Positions 1-8,370 of a stretch of 64,000 nucleotides of DNA are shown here, in pieces; position 1 is the stretch's first letter; every line of letters begins with the position of its first letter. This DNA is from Streptomyces sp. NBC_01381 (GTDB lineage Bacteria > Actinomycetota > Actinomycetes > Streptomycetales > Streptomycetaceae): contig NZ_JAPEPI010000001.1 in NCBI RefSeq assembly GCF_026340305.1, positions 3,720,001 through 3,784,000 of the forward strand. Direction: 5' to 3'. The notes below the pieces were generated by a model, which was not told the DNA's origin, made no database searches, and saw nothing but the letters and a program-made list of their open reading frames with translations. The position numbers and the translations under genes are program-made.

Positions 1-692
1 GCCCAAGGCCTTCGAGGGCCTGCGAGGCGATCGACGACGTCATGCCGCTCGCGCCCGATCGAGAGACCGAGATCACACCGGAGTTCAGGCTCGAACTCCG
101 CAAGGTCCTGCGAACCGCCCTGATCGCGGTCGAGGAAGAGTTCAACCGCAGCACCTCCGCCGAGCAGGTCGTCATCAGCATCGGAAGCCGGATCCACGTA
201 CTGACCGGAAAGATCCGTGGCCGTCTGCACGAGATGCAGGGCGAGCACGGCAGGACCCCGGCCGTCGCCCAGGGCCTGATGGAGCTCGACCAGGCGATCG
301 GCCCCGCCGACTGTCTGGCCGCCAGCATCGGCGTGCTCGGCGGCACGGACCGTCCTGGACGTCAGTGACAGGAGTCGTACTTCAGCCCGCTACCCGCCGT
401 CTCGGTGACGGGACCGACTGAAGCCCAGATGAAGCCCCAGCCGCCCGCCGGTCAGGACGAGCCCGTCGCTGTACTCGCCCAGCCGGGAGAGACCGATGTC
501 GAGGACGCCGCGGATGTCACGCCGGGCGGCCTGCCCAGGCGCAGGAGAAGGCGCACCGATTCCCCGAGAGGGGCCGAAAGCAGGTCAGAAGCCACGACGG
601 CCACTCCCGCGCAGCCCGTAGCGCCACCGGACGCGGCCTTCGCCACCGCTGGACGAGAGACCGACGAGCCCCGCACCGAAGAGAGCGACTAG
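1..692 (+). pseudogene. Conservon sensor-kinase-like protein (CvnA type), 5' truncated by window, ATPase domain missing
   Basis: The frame is open from the window edge. Its first part (about 1-368) matches the helical segment of conservon kinase-like proteins: SIGSRIHVLTGKIRGRL, then MELDQ and ASIGVLGG. Family members continue GRQWQEP into a HATPase domain; here GRQ is followed by TGA (366-368). In the same frame after the stop comes QES, then YFSPLPA. In the family that motif lies beyond the ATPase domain. A Pro/Arg-rich tail with TPGGLPRRRRRR follows to 692. Inference: the ATPase domain is deleted and one Trp codon has become a stop, so this is a broken gene. An internal restart at 405 could give a 95-residue tail peptide. 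The comparison with full-length proteins is from memory. Confidence 0.7.
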
Positions 693-696
693 CCAC

Positions 697-1002
697 ATGA
701 CGCAACACGAAACCGACGTGAGCTGGGCGCTCCGCGATCTGACCGAGAGCATCCAGGAGATCCGCTTCGCCCTGGTCGCGTCGAGCGACGGCAAGGCCAT
801 CACGTCGTACGGAGCCGACGACCCGGACGACGTGGACGGCGGGCATCTGTTCGTGGTGCGGGCCGGAGTGGAGACGTACCTCGGCGTCCTCGCCAAGGAA
901 GGGCTCGATCAAGGGCTGCTCGGTCACCAGATGAGGGACCTGTCCCGCAGGATGGGTGAGCTCCTCGGCACCACTCCGCGCCAGGAGGAGCAGTCTGGAT
1001 GA
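697..1002 (+). CDS. Shortened roadblock/LC7 protein (CvnB type)
   Basis: 101 residues; roadblock/LC7 proteins of conservons usually have about 130-140. The N-terminus (SWALRDLTESIQEIRFALVASSDG) and C-terminus (GGHLFVVRAG, then LGVLA and HQMRDLSRRMGELL) match the family ends. The central helix segment between DDPDDVD and GGHLFVV, about 35-40 residues, is missing with frame kept. CvnB proteins scaffold the kinase-like CvnA with the GTPase CvnD. The start lies 4 bases after the preceding stop, and the 3' end overlaps the next gene (ATGA). The stable fold probably needs the missing part, so function is doubtful. Confidence 0.75.
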   Translation: MTQHETDVSWALRDLTESIQEIRFALVASSDGKAITSYGADDPDDVDGGHLFVVRAGVETYLGVLAKEGLDQGLLGHQMRDLSRRMGELLGTTPRQEEQSG

Positions 1003-1736
1003 GCGGCCCTCACCGGTCCGGCCCCCCACGGCCCACGGAACCGCCCGGTCTCGAGCGCTACTACGTGCTCACCGGCGGTCGCAGTGGTCCCGGCGGGCCG
1101 GCCGCCGGTCTCGACGTGGCGACCCTCATCATCTCTCGCTCCGCCCCCTCCCTCGCCCACGGCATGCAGCACGAGCACAAAGAGATCGTCCGCCGGTGCC
1201 GGGATCCACTGTCGGTGGCCGAACTGGGCGCCCATCTCGGACTGGAGTTCAAAGGCTTTGACCGTCCGGACCAGCCGACGACAGATGGCTCACAACTGCC
1301 CGCCGAGAGCCGCTCGGTCAAAGTGATGATCGCCGGGGGCTTCGGCACCGGCAAGACCACCATGGTCCGCTCCGTGAGCGACATCAAACCGCTCACCACC
1401 GAGGAGACCCTGACCCAGGCGAGCATCGACGTCGGCCACCTCATCGGCGTCGCGGACAAGACCGAGACCACGGTCAGCCTGGACTTCGGACGGATCGGAC
1501 TCGACGAACAGCTGGTGCTCTACCTGTTCGGCACGCCGGGCCAGGAGCGCTTCCGGTTCCTGTGGAACGGCCTGTTCAAGGGGGCGCTCGGCGCGGCCGT
1601 CCTGGTGGACACGCGGCGCCTCGCGTCCAGCTTCCGGGCGATCGAGGAGATGGAGCGGCAGGGCGTGCCGTTCGTCATCGCCCTGATCCGCCATCTCAAG
1701 GAGCGGTCCGCCGCCATCCTGGAGGCCGCTCGATGA
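999..1736 (+). pseudogene. CvnC (DUF742) fused in frame to CvnD (GTPase), both shortened
   Basis: 245 residues. Residues about 20-85 are DUF742 (RYYVLTGGRS, DPLSVAELGAHLGL), cut before its usual C-terminal helix. The chain runs directly into a GTPase (about 100-245): P-loop GGFGTGKTT, switch region TTTV-like block, and FGTPGQERF (G3). The NKxD-equivalent G4 segment and the SAK-type G5 segment are absent: VPFVIAL joins straight to IRHLKERSAAILEAAR, normally the last helix. In ordinary conservons CvnC and CvnD are separate genes of about 120 and 190 residues. A deletion removing the cvnC end and cvnD start explains the fusion; a second removed about 45 codons. Nucleotide binding is probably lost. 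Confidence 0.72.
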
Positions 1737-1809
1737 AGTCCCCGCTCCCGGACGTCGATGCTGTGGGGTGTGGGTCGCGCTCCAGACTGGTGGGGCCCAG
1801 GGAGCATGA

Positions 1810-1849
1810 CGCGAAGAGCGGGCCAGGAGATCCTGGCCCGCTCTTCGCG
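1810..1849. terminator. Bidirectional hairpin terminator
   Basis: Perfect 19-bp inverted repeat (1810-1828 with 1831-1849) and a 2-base centre, between the conservon remnant and the converging tRNA-Leu gene. It can serve both strands. Confidence 0.8.
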
Positions 1850-1860
1850 GTGTAACTCTG

Positions 1861-1945
1861 TGTCCGAGGGGGGACTTGAACCCCCACGCCCGATAAAGGG
1901 CACTAGCACCTCAAGCTAGCGCGTCTGCCATTCCGCCACCCGGAC
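1861..1945 (-). tRNA. tRNA-Leu (GAG)
   Basis: 85 nt on the minus strand. The acceptor stem GTCCGGG pairs with CTCGGAC. The anticodon stem CTAGC/GCTAG closes the loop TTGAGGT, giving anticodon GAG, which reads CUC/CUU. A long variable arm (class II) and the T-arm GGGGG-TTCAAGT-CCCCC are visible. CCA is not encoded: the base after the discriminator A is followed by CA. Confidence 0.95.
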
Positions 1946-2129
1946 CAGGTGGTGTCTGTCGCGGTTTCCCGCGGCGACGTGGAAAACCATAGCAAACATT
2001 CGGGGCCCTCTGATCACACAGGTCACGCGCGTGAACGGCGTATGTCGGCCGGTGCCCGGCCTTGGGTGTCAGGGGGTGGGCGCGGGAGGATGAAGGGGAC
2101 CACCAGGAGCGATAGCGGGAGGAACCAGC

Positions 2130-3482
2130 GTGAGCGAGTCGAGCAGGGCCGACAGGGCAGGCAAGACGGACCGGTCGCAGCCCGTGACCGGCGAGGACGA
2201 GGTCGTCGATCTCTGCCGCGATCTCATCCGCATCGACACCAGCAACTACGGCGACCACTCCGGCCCCGGCGAGCGCAAGGCGGCCGAGTACGTCGCGGAG
2301 AAGCTCGCCGAGGTGGGTCTGGAGCCGCATATCTTCGAATCGCACCCCGGACGGGCCTCCACGGTGGCGCGCATCGAGGGCGAGGACCGCTCCCGGCCCG
2401 CGCTGCTCATCCACGGCCACACCGATGTCGTACCGGCGAACGCCCAGGACTGGACGCACCACCCCTTCTCCGGGGAGATCGCGGACGGCTGTGTCTGGGG
2501 CCGTGGCGCCGTCGACATGAAGGACATGGACGCGATGACCCTCGCGGTCGTGCGCGACCGCATGCGCAGCGGCCGCAAGCCCCCGCGCGACATCGTGCTG
2601 TCGTTCATGGCCGACGAGGAGGCCGGCGGCACGTACGGCGCCCGGTACCTGGTCGACAACCACCGGGAGCTCTTCGACGGCGTCACGGAGGCGATCAGCG
2701 AGGTCGGCGGCTTCTCCTTCACCGTCAACGAGCAGCTGCGGCTCTACCTCGTCGAGACGGCCCAGAAGGGCATGCACTGGATGAAGCTGACCGTGGACGG
2801 CACCGCGGGCCACGGTTCGATGATCCACAAGGACAACGCCATCACCGAACTGTCCGAGGCGGTCGGGCGGTTGGGGCGGCACAAGTTCCCGGTGCGGGTC
2901 ACCAAGACGCTGCGGCACTTCCTCGACGAGCTCGGCGACGCCCTCGGCACCGAGCTCGACCCCGAGAACATGGACGAGACGCTCGCCAAGCTCGGCGGCA
3001 TCGCCAAGCTCATCGGCGCCTCGCTGCAGAACACCGCCAACCCGACCCAGCTGGGCGCGGGCTACAAGGTCAACGTCATTCCGGGGCAGGCGACAGCGCA
3101 TGTCGACGGGCGCTTCCTGCCGGGGTACGAGGAGGAGTTCCTCGCCGACCTGGACCGGATTCTCGGCCCGAACGTGAAGCGCGAGGACGTGCACGCGGAC
3201 AAGGCCCTGGAGACCACCTTCGACGGCGCGCTCGTCGACGCCATGCAGACGGCGCTGCAGGCCGAGGACCCCATCGCCCGCGCCGTCCCGTACATGCTCT
3301 CCGCGGGCACGGACGCCAAGTCCTTCGACGACCTCGGCATCCGCGGCTTCGGCTTCGCGCCGCTGAAGCTGCCGCCGGAACTGGACTTCGCCGGCATGTT
3401 CCACGGCGTGGATGAGCGAGTGCCCGTGGACGGCTTGAAGTTCGGCGTGCGCGTGCTCGACCGGTTCATCGACGCGTCCTGA
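2130..3482 (+). CDS. M20 family metallopeptidase / dipeptidase-like hydrolase
   Basis: 450 residues, the usual size for M20/M25/M40 enzymes of the ArgE/DapE/carboxypeptidase group. Zinc-site motifs are present: HGHTDVVP, WGRGAVDMKDMDAM and FMADEEAGG (with the general-base Glu), then SAGTDAK near the C-terminus. The lid/dimerisation domain lies in the middle (GHGSMIH). No signal peptide, so cytoplasmic; it probably hydrolyses a small peptide or N-acyl amino acid, exact substrate unknown. The GTG start is chosen for GGGAGGAA at 2117-2124, five bases upstream. It sits alone, just upstream of the chaplin genes. Confidence 0.9.
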   Translation: MSESSRADRAGKTDRSQPVTGEDEVVDLCRDLIRIDTSNYGDHSGPGERKAAEYVAEKLAEVGLEPHIFESHPGRASTVARIEGEDRSRPALLIHGHTDVVPANAQDWTHHPFSGEIADGCVWGRGAVDMKDMDAMTLAVVRDRMRSGRKPPRDIVLSFMADEEAGGTYGARYLVDNHRELFDGVTEAISEVGGFSFTVNEQLRLYLVETAQKGMHWMKLTVDGTAGHGSMIHKDNAITELSEAVGRLGRHKFPVRVTKTLRHFLDELGDALGTELDPENMDETLAKLGGIAKLIGASLQNTANPTQLGAGYKVNVIPGQATAHVDGRFLPGYEEEFLADLDRILGPNVKREDVHADKALETTFDGALVDAMQTALQAEDPIARAVPYMLSAGTDAKSFDDLGIRGFGFAPLKLPPELDFAGMFHGVDERVPVDGLKFGVRVLDRFIDAS

Positions 3483-3517
3483 AAGCCGGTCCGCGCGCCC
3501 CCGATTGACCGTATTGT

Positions 3518-3550
3518 GCGCTGAAACGACACATCGGTAATCGTCAGCGC
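3518..3550 (+). promoter_or_regulatory. Inverted repeat between peptidase and chpH
   Basis: GCGCTGA (3518-3524) and TCAGCGC (3544-3550) form a 7-bp inverted repeat with a 19-base spacer. It lies in the relatively AT-rich region before chpH. It could be a weak terminator for the peptidase gene or a regulatory site for the developmental chaplin promoter. I do not see an unambiguous BldN-type promoter. Confidence 0.35.
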
Positions 3551-3666
3551 GTACGCACCGGACTGAAAAGAGTGAAAGCGACCATAAGCTCGTAGCCTCA
3601 TTAGTTCCTCCTCGTTACAGGTGGTGCGGTCCGCGGCTGGGATCGCATTGCCAACAAGGAGGAATA

Positions 3667-3900
3667 ATGATCAAGAAGGTCGTCGCTGCTGCGGCTGCCA
3701 CTGGTGGTCTGGTGCTCGCGGGTGCGGGCATGGCCGTCGCCGACGCCGGTGCCCAGGGTGCCGCCGTGAAGTCTCCCGGTGTGCTTTCGGGCAATGTCGT
3801 TCAGGCCCCGGTGCACGTTCCGGTGAACGTCTGTGGCAACACGGTCTCCGTGATCGGGCTGCTGAACCCCGCCTTCGGCAACACCTGCGTCAACAAGTGA
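3667..3900 (+). CDS. chpH: Short chaplin ChpH
   Basis: 77 residues: a signal peptide ending at about AVADA (residue 26), then one chaplin domain with paired Cys in VNVCGN and FGNTCVNK. Chaplins are secreted, assemble into amyloid-like surface films and let aerial hyphae escape the water surface. Sequence and adjacency to a long chaplin match chpH of S. coelicolor (SCO1675 as I recall). A very strong ribosome site, AAGGAGG, lies 6 bases before ATG. Expression is expected to be development-dependent (BldN/sigma cascade, known for chaplins), though the promoter elements are not clear here. Confidence 0.95.
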   Translation: MIKKVVAAAAATGGLVLAGAGMAVADAGAQGAAVKSPGVLSGNVVQAPVHVPVNVCGNTVSVIGLLNPAFGNTCVNK

Positions 3901-4040
3901 CGTTGCTGTGCCTCACCCCATGAGGGTCTGAGTCGGTCGGCCCCGGAGTGCGTGCCATGCGCTCCGGGGCCTTCGGGCATTCCGCGCACGTACCCCAAGG
4001 CGCGTGCGCATTCCAGAAGGTCATAAGGCAGGTAGAACCT

Positions 4041-4778
4041 ATGCGACAGGTCACTCGAAAAGGCCTGATCACAGTGGCGGCCGCGACCGGCGTACTCGCC
4101 ATCGGCGGTGGCTACGCGCAGGCCGACTCGGGCGCCGCCGGAAGCAGTTCGGATTCGCCGGGGGTACTCTCCGGCAATTCCGTGCAGCTCCCCGTGGACA
4201 TTCCGGTCAACGTGTGCGGCAACAGCGTCAATGTGGTCGGCGTACTCAATCCCGCGGCGGGCAACAGCTGCGCCAACACCTCGGACAGGGGCGACAGCGG
4301 TGCGCGGCCCTCGGGTGGCGGCGCGCAGGCCGAGGCGCACACCAGTGACTCGCCGGGCGTCGGCTCCGGCAACAGCGTCCAGGTGCCGGTCGACGTGCCC
4401 GTGAACGTCTGCGGCAACAGCGTCACCATCGGCGGTCTCGGCAACGCGACCACCGGCAACGAGTGCGCCAACGACTCGGGCGAAGCGGCCCCGCCGGGCG
4501 GCGAGAAGCCGCCGACGGAGCCGCCGGGCAAGCCTCAGCCGCCCGAGAAGCCGCAGGAACCGGGCGACCCGGAGGACCCCGGTACGCCGGGGGAGAAGCC
4601 GCCGGGCGACCGGACCGAGCCGAACCGGCCGGGTACGCAGCTCGTCACCCCGCCCAAGGGCTCCGACCAGCTCGCTCAGACCGGCAGCTCGCTGCCGGTG
4701 GGTGTGGCGCTGCCGGTGGGCGCGGGCATGCTGCTCGCGGGGACGGTGCTGTACCGCAGGGCGCGGTCCGCGGCCTGA
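4041..4778 (+). CDS. chpC: Long chaplin ChpC with sortase signal
   Basis: 245 residues. Signal peptide to about AQADS, then two chaplin domains, each with two Cys (VNVCGNSVNVVG to GNSCAN, and VNVCGNSVTIGG to GNECAN). A Pro/Glu/Gly-rich wall-spanning linker follows, then LAQTG plus a hydrophobic helix and RRAR tail. That is the cell-wall sorting signal for class E sortases. It anchors the amyloid layer formed by short chaplins. ATG 4041 is chosen because the encoded signal peptide is canonical and GGCAGG lies upstream; an earlier in-frame ATG (3948) would add a non-signal extension. Long-chaplin/ChpH adjacency is typical of Streptomyces. Confidence 0.93.
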   Translation: MRQVTRKGLITVAAATGVLAIGGGYAQADSGAAGSSSDSPGVLSGNSVQLPVDIPVNVCGNSVNVVGVLNPAAGNSCANTSDRGDSGARPSGGGAQAEAHTSDSPGVGSGNSVQVPVDVPVNVCGNSVTIGGLGNATTGNECANDSGEAAPPGGEKPPTEPPGKPQPPEKPQEPGDPEDPGTPGEKPPGDRTEPNRPGTQLVTPPKGSDQLAQTGSSLPVGVALPVGAGMLLAGTVLYRRARSAA

Positions 4779-4808
4779 TCGCGGGCGCCGGGCGCCGGGC
4801 GTCAGCGC

Positions 4809-4850
4809 GGAACGGAGTGGGCCCCGCCTCGGCGGGGCCCACTCCGTTCC
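4809..4850. terminator. Hairpin terminator after chpC
   Basis: Perfect 20-bp stem (4809-4828 with 4831-4850) and a 2-base centre, between chpC and the converging DUF5703 gene. Suited to both directions. Confidence 0.85.
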
Positions 4851-4883
4851 GTACGTATCAAGTCACTCTGTGTCCGTCTCGCG

Positions 4884-5072
4884 TTACCAAGTGGCCCGCA
4901 GCTGGCGGATGATCCGCCGCTTCAGCCGCACCCTGCGGCTGCCGTCCGAGTGCAGGCTCAGGCGGTCCAACTCCCAGTGTCCGTACTCCGCGTGGTCTGT
5001 CAGCAGACGCGTGGTTTCCTTGCGGGTGAGCCCGCGTGGCACATACACGTCGACAAATTCGTATTCCGGCAT
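4884..5072 (-). CDS. DUF5703 family small protein
   Basis: 62 residues starting MPEYEFVDVYVPRG and ending RRIIRQLRATW, basic at the C-terminus. It matches the short, highly conserved actinobacterial DUF5703 family of unknown function. No signal peptide or membrane segment. It is divergent from the next gene, with only 47 bases between starts. No clear Shine-Dalgarno, so the message may be leaderless. Confidence 0.85.
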   Translation of the reverse strand: MPEYEFVDVYVPRGLTRKETTRLLTDHAEYGHWELDRLSLHSDGSRRVRLKRRIIRQLRATW

Positions 5073-5119
5073 CGCATCTATTGTGCAAGTACAGCCCCGG
5101 TACGGATAGCGTCTGCACT

Positions 5120-5917
5120 ATGTCTGATGCTGCGCAGCCCACCGCTGCCGAGGTACGTGCCGCCGCCGAGGCGGTCAAGACCGCGCTCGACCGCCACCTT
5201 GCCGCGGTCGAACGCAGGTCGGGGGAGGACGACCCGGCCGTCTACGAAGCGTTCAATGAGCTGGCCGCCGCGGCCGAGACCTATGACGAGCTGCTCTACG
5301 ACCGCTACGACGAGGTCACGCCCTTCGAGATCCCCGGCGCGGACGGCGACGTGCCGCCGTACCAGGGGCCCGAGGAGCCGAACGCGCTCAGCGTGCTGAT
5401 CCGCAGGGACTACACCGTGGCGGAGCCGCATCGGCTGCTCGCCCAGGCCCAGCGGGTCGCGGATCTCGACGCGGACACGGTGGCGGGCGAGAGTCCGGCC
5501 GCCGTGGCGGCCGGCAGCAGCGTGCACGCCGCGCTCGGCGTGCTCTTCGGCGAGTTCGAACCGGACGAAATCGCCTCCCGGCACAAGGAGTTCGGCCTGG
5601 AGGAGGGCGACTCCACGCTCTGGGTGACCGCCCTCGACGAGCCCGCCGAGCCGGGGGAATGGCTCGAGCTCCCCTTCGACCAGGCGGACCCGCACCGGAT
5701 CGTCTGCCGCTTCGACGTCAGCACCGTCTTCGACGACGAACTGGACGACGAGGACCTCGACGCGGAGGTCGCGGCGGCGGCCGCGCTGGCGCTGGAGGCG
5801 GTGGAGGAGCTGGACGAGGCCGATGACCTCGACGATGCGGACGATGCGGGCGGGGCGGACGCGGTCGACGTCGTCGACGTGGACGACGACCGCAGTCCGC
5901 TGGACGCCGATCGCTGA
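5120..5917 (+). CDS. Conserved Streptomyces hypothetical protein with acidic tail
   Basis: 265 residues. The N-terminal half is an Ala/Glu-rich helical region (AAAETYDELLYDRYDEV). The middle block (RDYTVAEPHRLLAQAQRVADLDADTV) looks globular, and from about residue 205 the chain is extremely acidic (long Asp/Glu runs). I do not recognise a catalytic motif. ATG 5120 is preferred over an upstream in-frame start: it fits the amino-acid composition, and a possible -10 (TAGCGT, 5107-5112) lies seven bases before it, suggesting leaderless translation. The neighbour DUF5703 gene is divergent. Confidence 0.75.
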   Translation: MSDAAQPTAAEVRAAAEAVKTALDRHLAAVERRSGEDDPAVYEAFNELAAAAETYDELLYDRYDEVTPFEIPGADGDVPPYQGPEEPNALSVLIRRDYTVAEPHRLLAQAQRVADLDADTVAGESPAAVAAGSSVHAALGVLFGEFEPDEIASRHKEFGLEEGDSTLWVTALDEPAEPGEWLELPFDQADPHRIVCRFDVSTVFDDELDDEDLDAEVAAAAALALEAVEELDEADDLDDADDAGGADAVDVVDVDDDRSPLDADR

Positions 5918-6052
5918 TTTCCGCGGGCCCGGGGGCCTGGGGGCGGTGCGGTGCCGTCCGCTGCTGTGGGCAGGCGTTCCGCAGGGCGGAACGGGTGGGC
6001 ACAGCGCCAATCGCCGGGTGAGCGATTGACCAGGCGGTCAGGCCAAGGTGGA

Positions 6053-6088
6053 GGCCGGGGAGCCGGGGTTTCCCCCGCCTCCCCGGCC
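6053..6088. terminator. Hairpin terminator between converging genes
   Basis: GGCCGGGGAG (6053-6062) pairs with CTCCCCGGCC (6079-6088), with a further inner CGGGG/CCCCG stem. It lies between the acidic-tail protein gene and the converging RecD-like gene. Confidence 0.7.
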
Positions 6089-6096
6089 GCCCGCGG

Positions 6097-8370
6097 TCAG
6101 GTGGTGGACGGGATCTGGGGGCGCAGGAGGGGCTGCAGGCGGGTGGTGCGGTCCTTCGGGAGGACTTCCGCCACCGCCCGCGGCAGCGCCTGTTCCGCGC
6201 CCTGGACCACCGACAGGTGGCGCTCTCCGCGGCTGAACGCGGTGTAGACCCAGGCCCGGGTCAGCGCGGCCGTCGCGTCACCCGGCAGCACCACGACCAC
6301 CGCGGGCCACGTCAGACCCACCGCCTGGTGCGCGGTCAGCGCCCAGGCGTGGCGGACCGTCTGCTCCACCCGCTCCTTCGGTACGACGACGGGCGCGCCG
6401 TCACACTCCAGGTGCAGCCCCTCCGCGTCGGCCCGGACCACCCGGCCCAGAGTCGTGCGGCCCGGCGCCGGGACGTGGGCGACGCGGTCGCCCGGGTCGA
6501 AGCCGCCGAACCGGCCGGGGCCGGGGTTCAGCCGCTCCTTGAGCGCCGCGTTCAACGCGCGCGTACCCGCCGCCCCGCCGTGCCCGGGGGTGACGACCTG
6601 GGTGTCCTGCGGGGGCACCCCGATCGCCCGCGGCACCGAGTCGGCCACGAGCTGCACCGTGCGGTGCACCGCCTCGCCCGCGTCCCGCACGGGGACGATC
6701 ACGACCTCCTTGCCCGGCGCGTCGACCTGGTTCAGCTCGCCGATGCCGACACCGGAGACCAGCTCCCCGATGGGGCCCGGATCCGGCGTGCGGGAGACGA
6801 CCTGCGGGCAGCAGCGCGCCGTGACGAGGTCCGCGAAGACCCGTCCGGGGCCCGCCGACCACAGCACCCCCGGGTCACCGCTGAGCACCAGACGGGCGCC
6901 GTCCGGCAGGGACTCCACCAGCATCGCGGCGCTCTCCACGTCCAGCTGCGGCGCGTCCAGGACCACCAGGAGGTCGAGGGCGAGCGCACCGTCCCTGTCC
7001 CGCCCCGGCCCCTCCGCCCCGGAGAGCAGCCCCGCCACGGTCACGGCGGCCGCCTCGTCCGAGCCGACGAGCCCGGCAAGGCGCCGGCGCCCCGCGGTGC
7101 TGTGCGTGGCGGCGCACACCCGCAGGCCGAGCGCCTCGGCGGCGGCCGCCAGGGCGGCGGGCTCCGCGCGGGCCGTTTCGCCGCCGGTGTGCAGGACAAG
7201 CCCGTGCCCGGCGACCTCGCGGATCAGCTCGGCGGTGGAACCGGACGCCTCGCCCGCGGCGGACTCCCAGTCGGCCGCCGACGGTCCCGAACCGTCCTCC
7301 TTCGGCAGGGAGTTGATCACCCGGGCGAGCCCGTCGGCGAGGCTCTCCTCGGCCAGTGCGTACTGCTCGAGGCCCACCAGGACGCGGACCGGGCGCTCGG
7401 TCTCCTCGCCCTCGCCCTCGTCGTCCGCCGGTGCCGGTGCAGGCGCTCCCGGCGTCTCGATGGCGTCCTGGAAGACGAGGATGTCGCCCTCCGCGATGGC
7501 ACCCTGGACCGCCGCGTCCGGGTCCGGCACGGCACGCTGCCCGAGCGCGGCGGTGAGCGCCGACGCGTCCAGGGCCGTGTGCCCGGCGACGGCCGCCTGC
7601 TCCAGGAGCCATACGGTGATCGCGCGCCCCCTGCGCTCGTCGTCGGGCCCGCACTCCGCGCCGAGCAGCGCCCGCGCGAACCCGTCTGCCTGCTCGGTTC
7701 GCACGCCGCCGACCCGGAGCAACTGCCAGGGGTCGTCCCGCAGTTGAGCGTCGGCCCCCTCGCCGAGCGCCGCCGCCGTGCGCGAGGCGAGGGCTGCGGG
7801 GCCCCCGCCCTCGGCGAGCACGGCACGGACCGCCTCGATGGCCTCGTCGTCGGGCCCCGCGGCGGCCGCCACGGGCTGCGGCCGACGCACCGGCTGGGGC
7901 TCGGGCGCCCTGCGCGGTGCCGGCGCGGGCTCGGTGAAGGCGCTGGCCACCGGTTGCTCGCCGCTCTCCACGGCCCGGACGGCCGCCAGCAGGTCGGCGG
8001 CCTTGCCGCTGAGCTTCGCCCCCGCGTCGACGGGTCCGTGCTTGGCGGCCTTGCGCTCCTCGATCCGCTCCCGCAGCTCACGCTGGGCGGCGATCTCGGC
8101 TTCGGTCTCGGAGAGTTCCTTGGCTTCGGCGGCGGCTTCGGTGGTGGAAGCGTCCCCCGCGTCGCTCTCGCCCGCACCCTCCTGCGTCTCCGCGTCCGGC
8201 ACGCTCCGTGCGGCGATCTTGCCCGCGGAGAGCTCCGCTGCCGCGGTGCCCCCCGCGGCAGCAGCATCGCCCTCGGGCGCGTCCGCGTCCGGCACGCTCG
8301 GGGTCTCCGGCTCGGTGCCCTCGGGGGTGGCGGTTTCCTCCGCGGCAGCGGTCGGCGGCTCCGTACTCAC
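6097..8370 (-). CDS. RecD2-like protein with degenerate helicase motifs
   Basis: 757 residues. Residues 1-170 are an Ala/Glu/Pro-rich, probably disordered region. Residues about 175-280 resemble the RecD2 helix-hairpin-helix domain (DDPWQLLRVGGVRTEQADGF). The RecA-like core follows, with motif III-like LVLSGDP (about 495) and C-terminal ALTAHQAVGLTWPAVVV and VYTAFSRGERHL (motifs V/VI of the UvrD_C_2 fold). The Walker A loop, normally GGPGTGKT, reads HTGGETARAEP (394-404). Walker B reads VVLDAPQLD, without the usual DE. ATP hydrolysis is therefore unlikely; it may bind DNA as a structural or regulatory relative of RecD2. The GTG start overlaps the upstream gene stop (GTGA), implying translational coupling. 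Confidence 0.75.
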   Translation of the reverse strand: MSTEPPTAAAEETATPEGTEPETPSVPDADAPEGDAAAAGGTAAAELSAGKIAARSVPDAETQEGAGESDAGDASTTEAAAEAKELSETEAEIAAQRELRERIEERKAAKHGPVDAGAKLSGKAADLLAAVRAVESGEQPVASAFTEPAPAPRRAPEPQPVRRPQPVAAAAGPDDEAIEAVRAVLAEGGGPAALASRTAAALGEGADAQLRDDPWQLLRVGGVRTEQADGFARALLGAECGPDDERRGRAITVWLLEQAAVAGHTALDASALTAALGQRAVPDPDAAVQGAIAEGDILVFQDAIETPGAPAPAPADDEGEGEETERPVRVLVGLEQYALAEESLADGLARVINSLPKEDGSGPSAADWESAAGEASGSTAELIREVAGHGLVLHTGGETARAEPAALAAAAEALGLRVCAATHSTAGRRRLAGLVGSDEAAAVTVAGLLSGAEGPGRDRDGALALDLLVVLDAPQLDVESAAMLVESLPDGARLVLSGDPGVLWSAGPGRVFADLVTARCCPQVVSRTPDPGPIGELVSGVGIGELNQVDAPGKEVVIVPVRDAGEAVHRTVQLVADSVPRAIGVPPQDTQVVTPGHGGAAGTRALNAALKERLNPGPGRFGGFDPGDRVAHVPAPGRTTLGRVVRADAEGLHLECDGAPVVVPKERVEQTVRHAWALTAHQAVGLTWPAVVVVLPGDATAALTRAWVYTAFSRGERHLSVVQGAEQALPRAVAEVLPKDRTTRLQPLLRPQIPSTT

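Noticed and set aside
1861..1945. tRNA-Leu as an integration site of a mobile element
   Set aside because: No integrase gene and no duplicated tRNA 3' end seen in the window.
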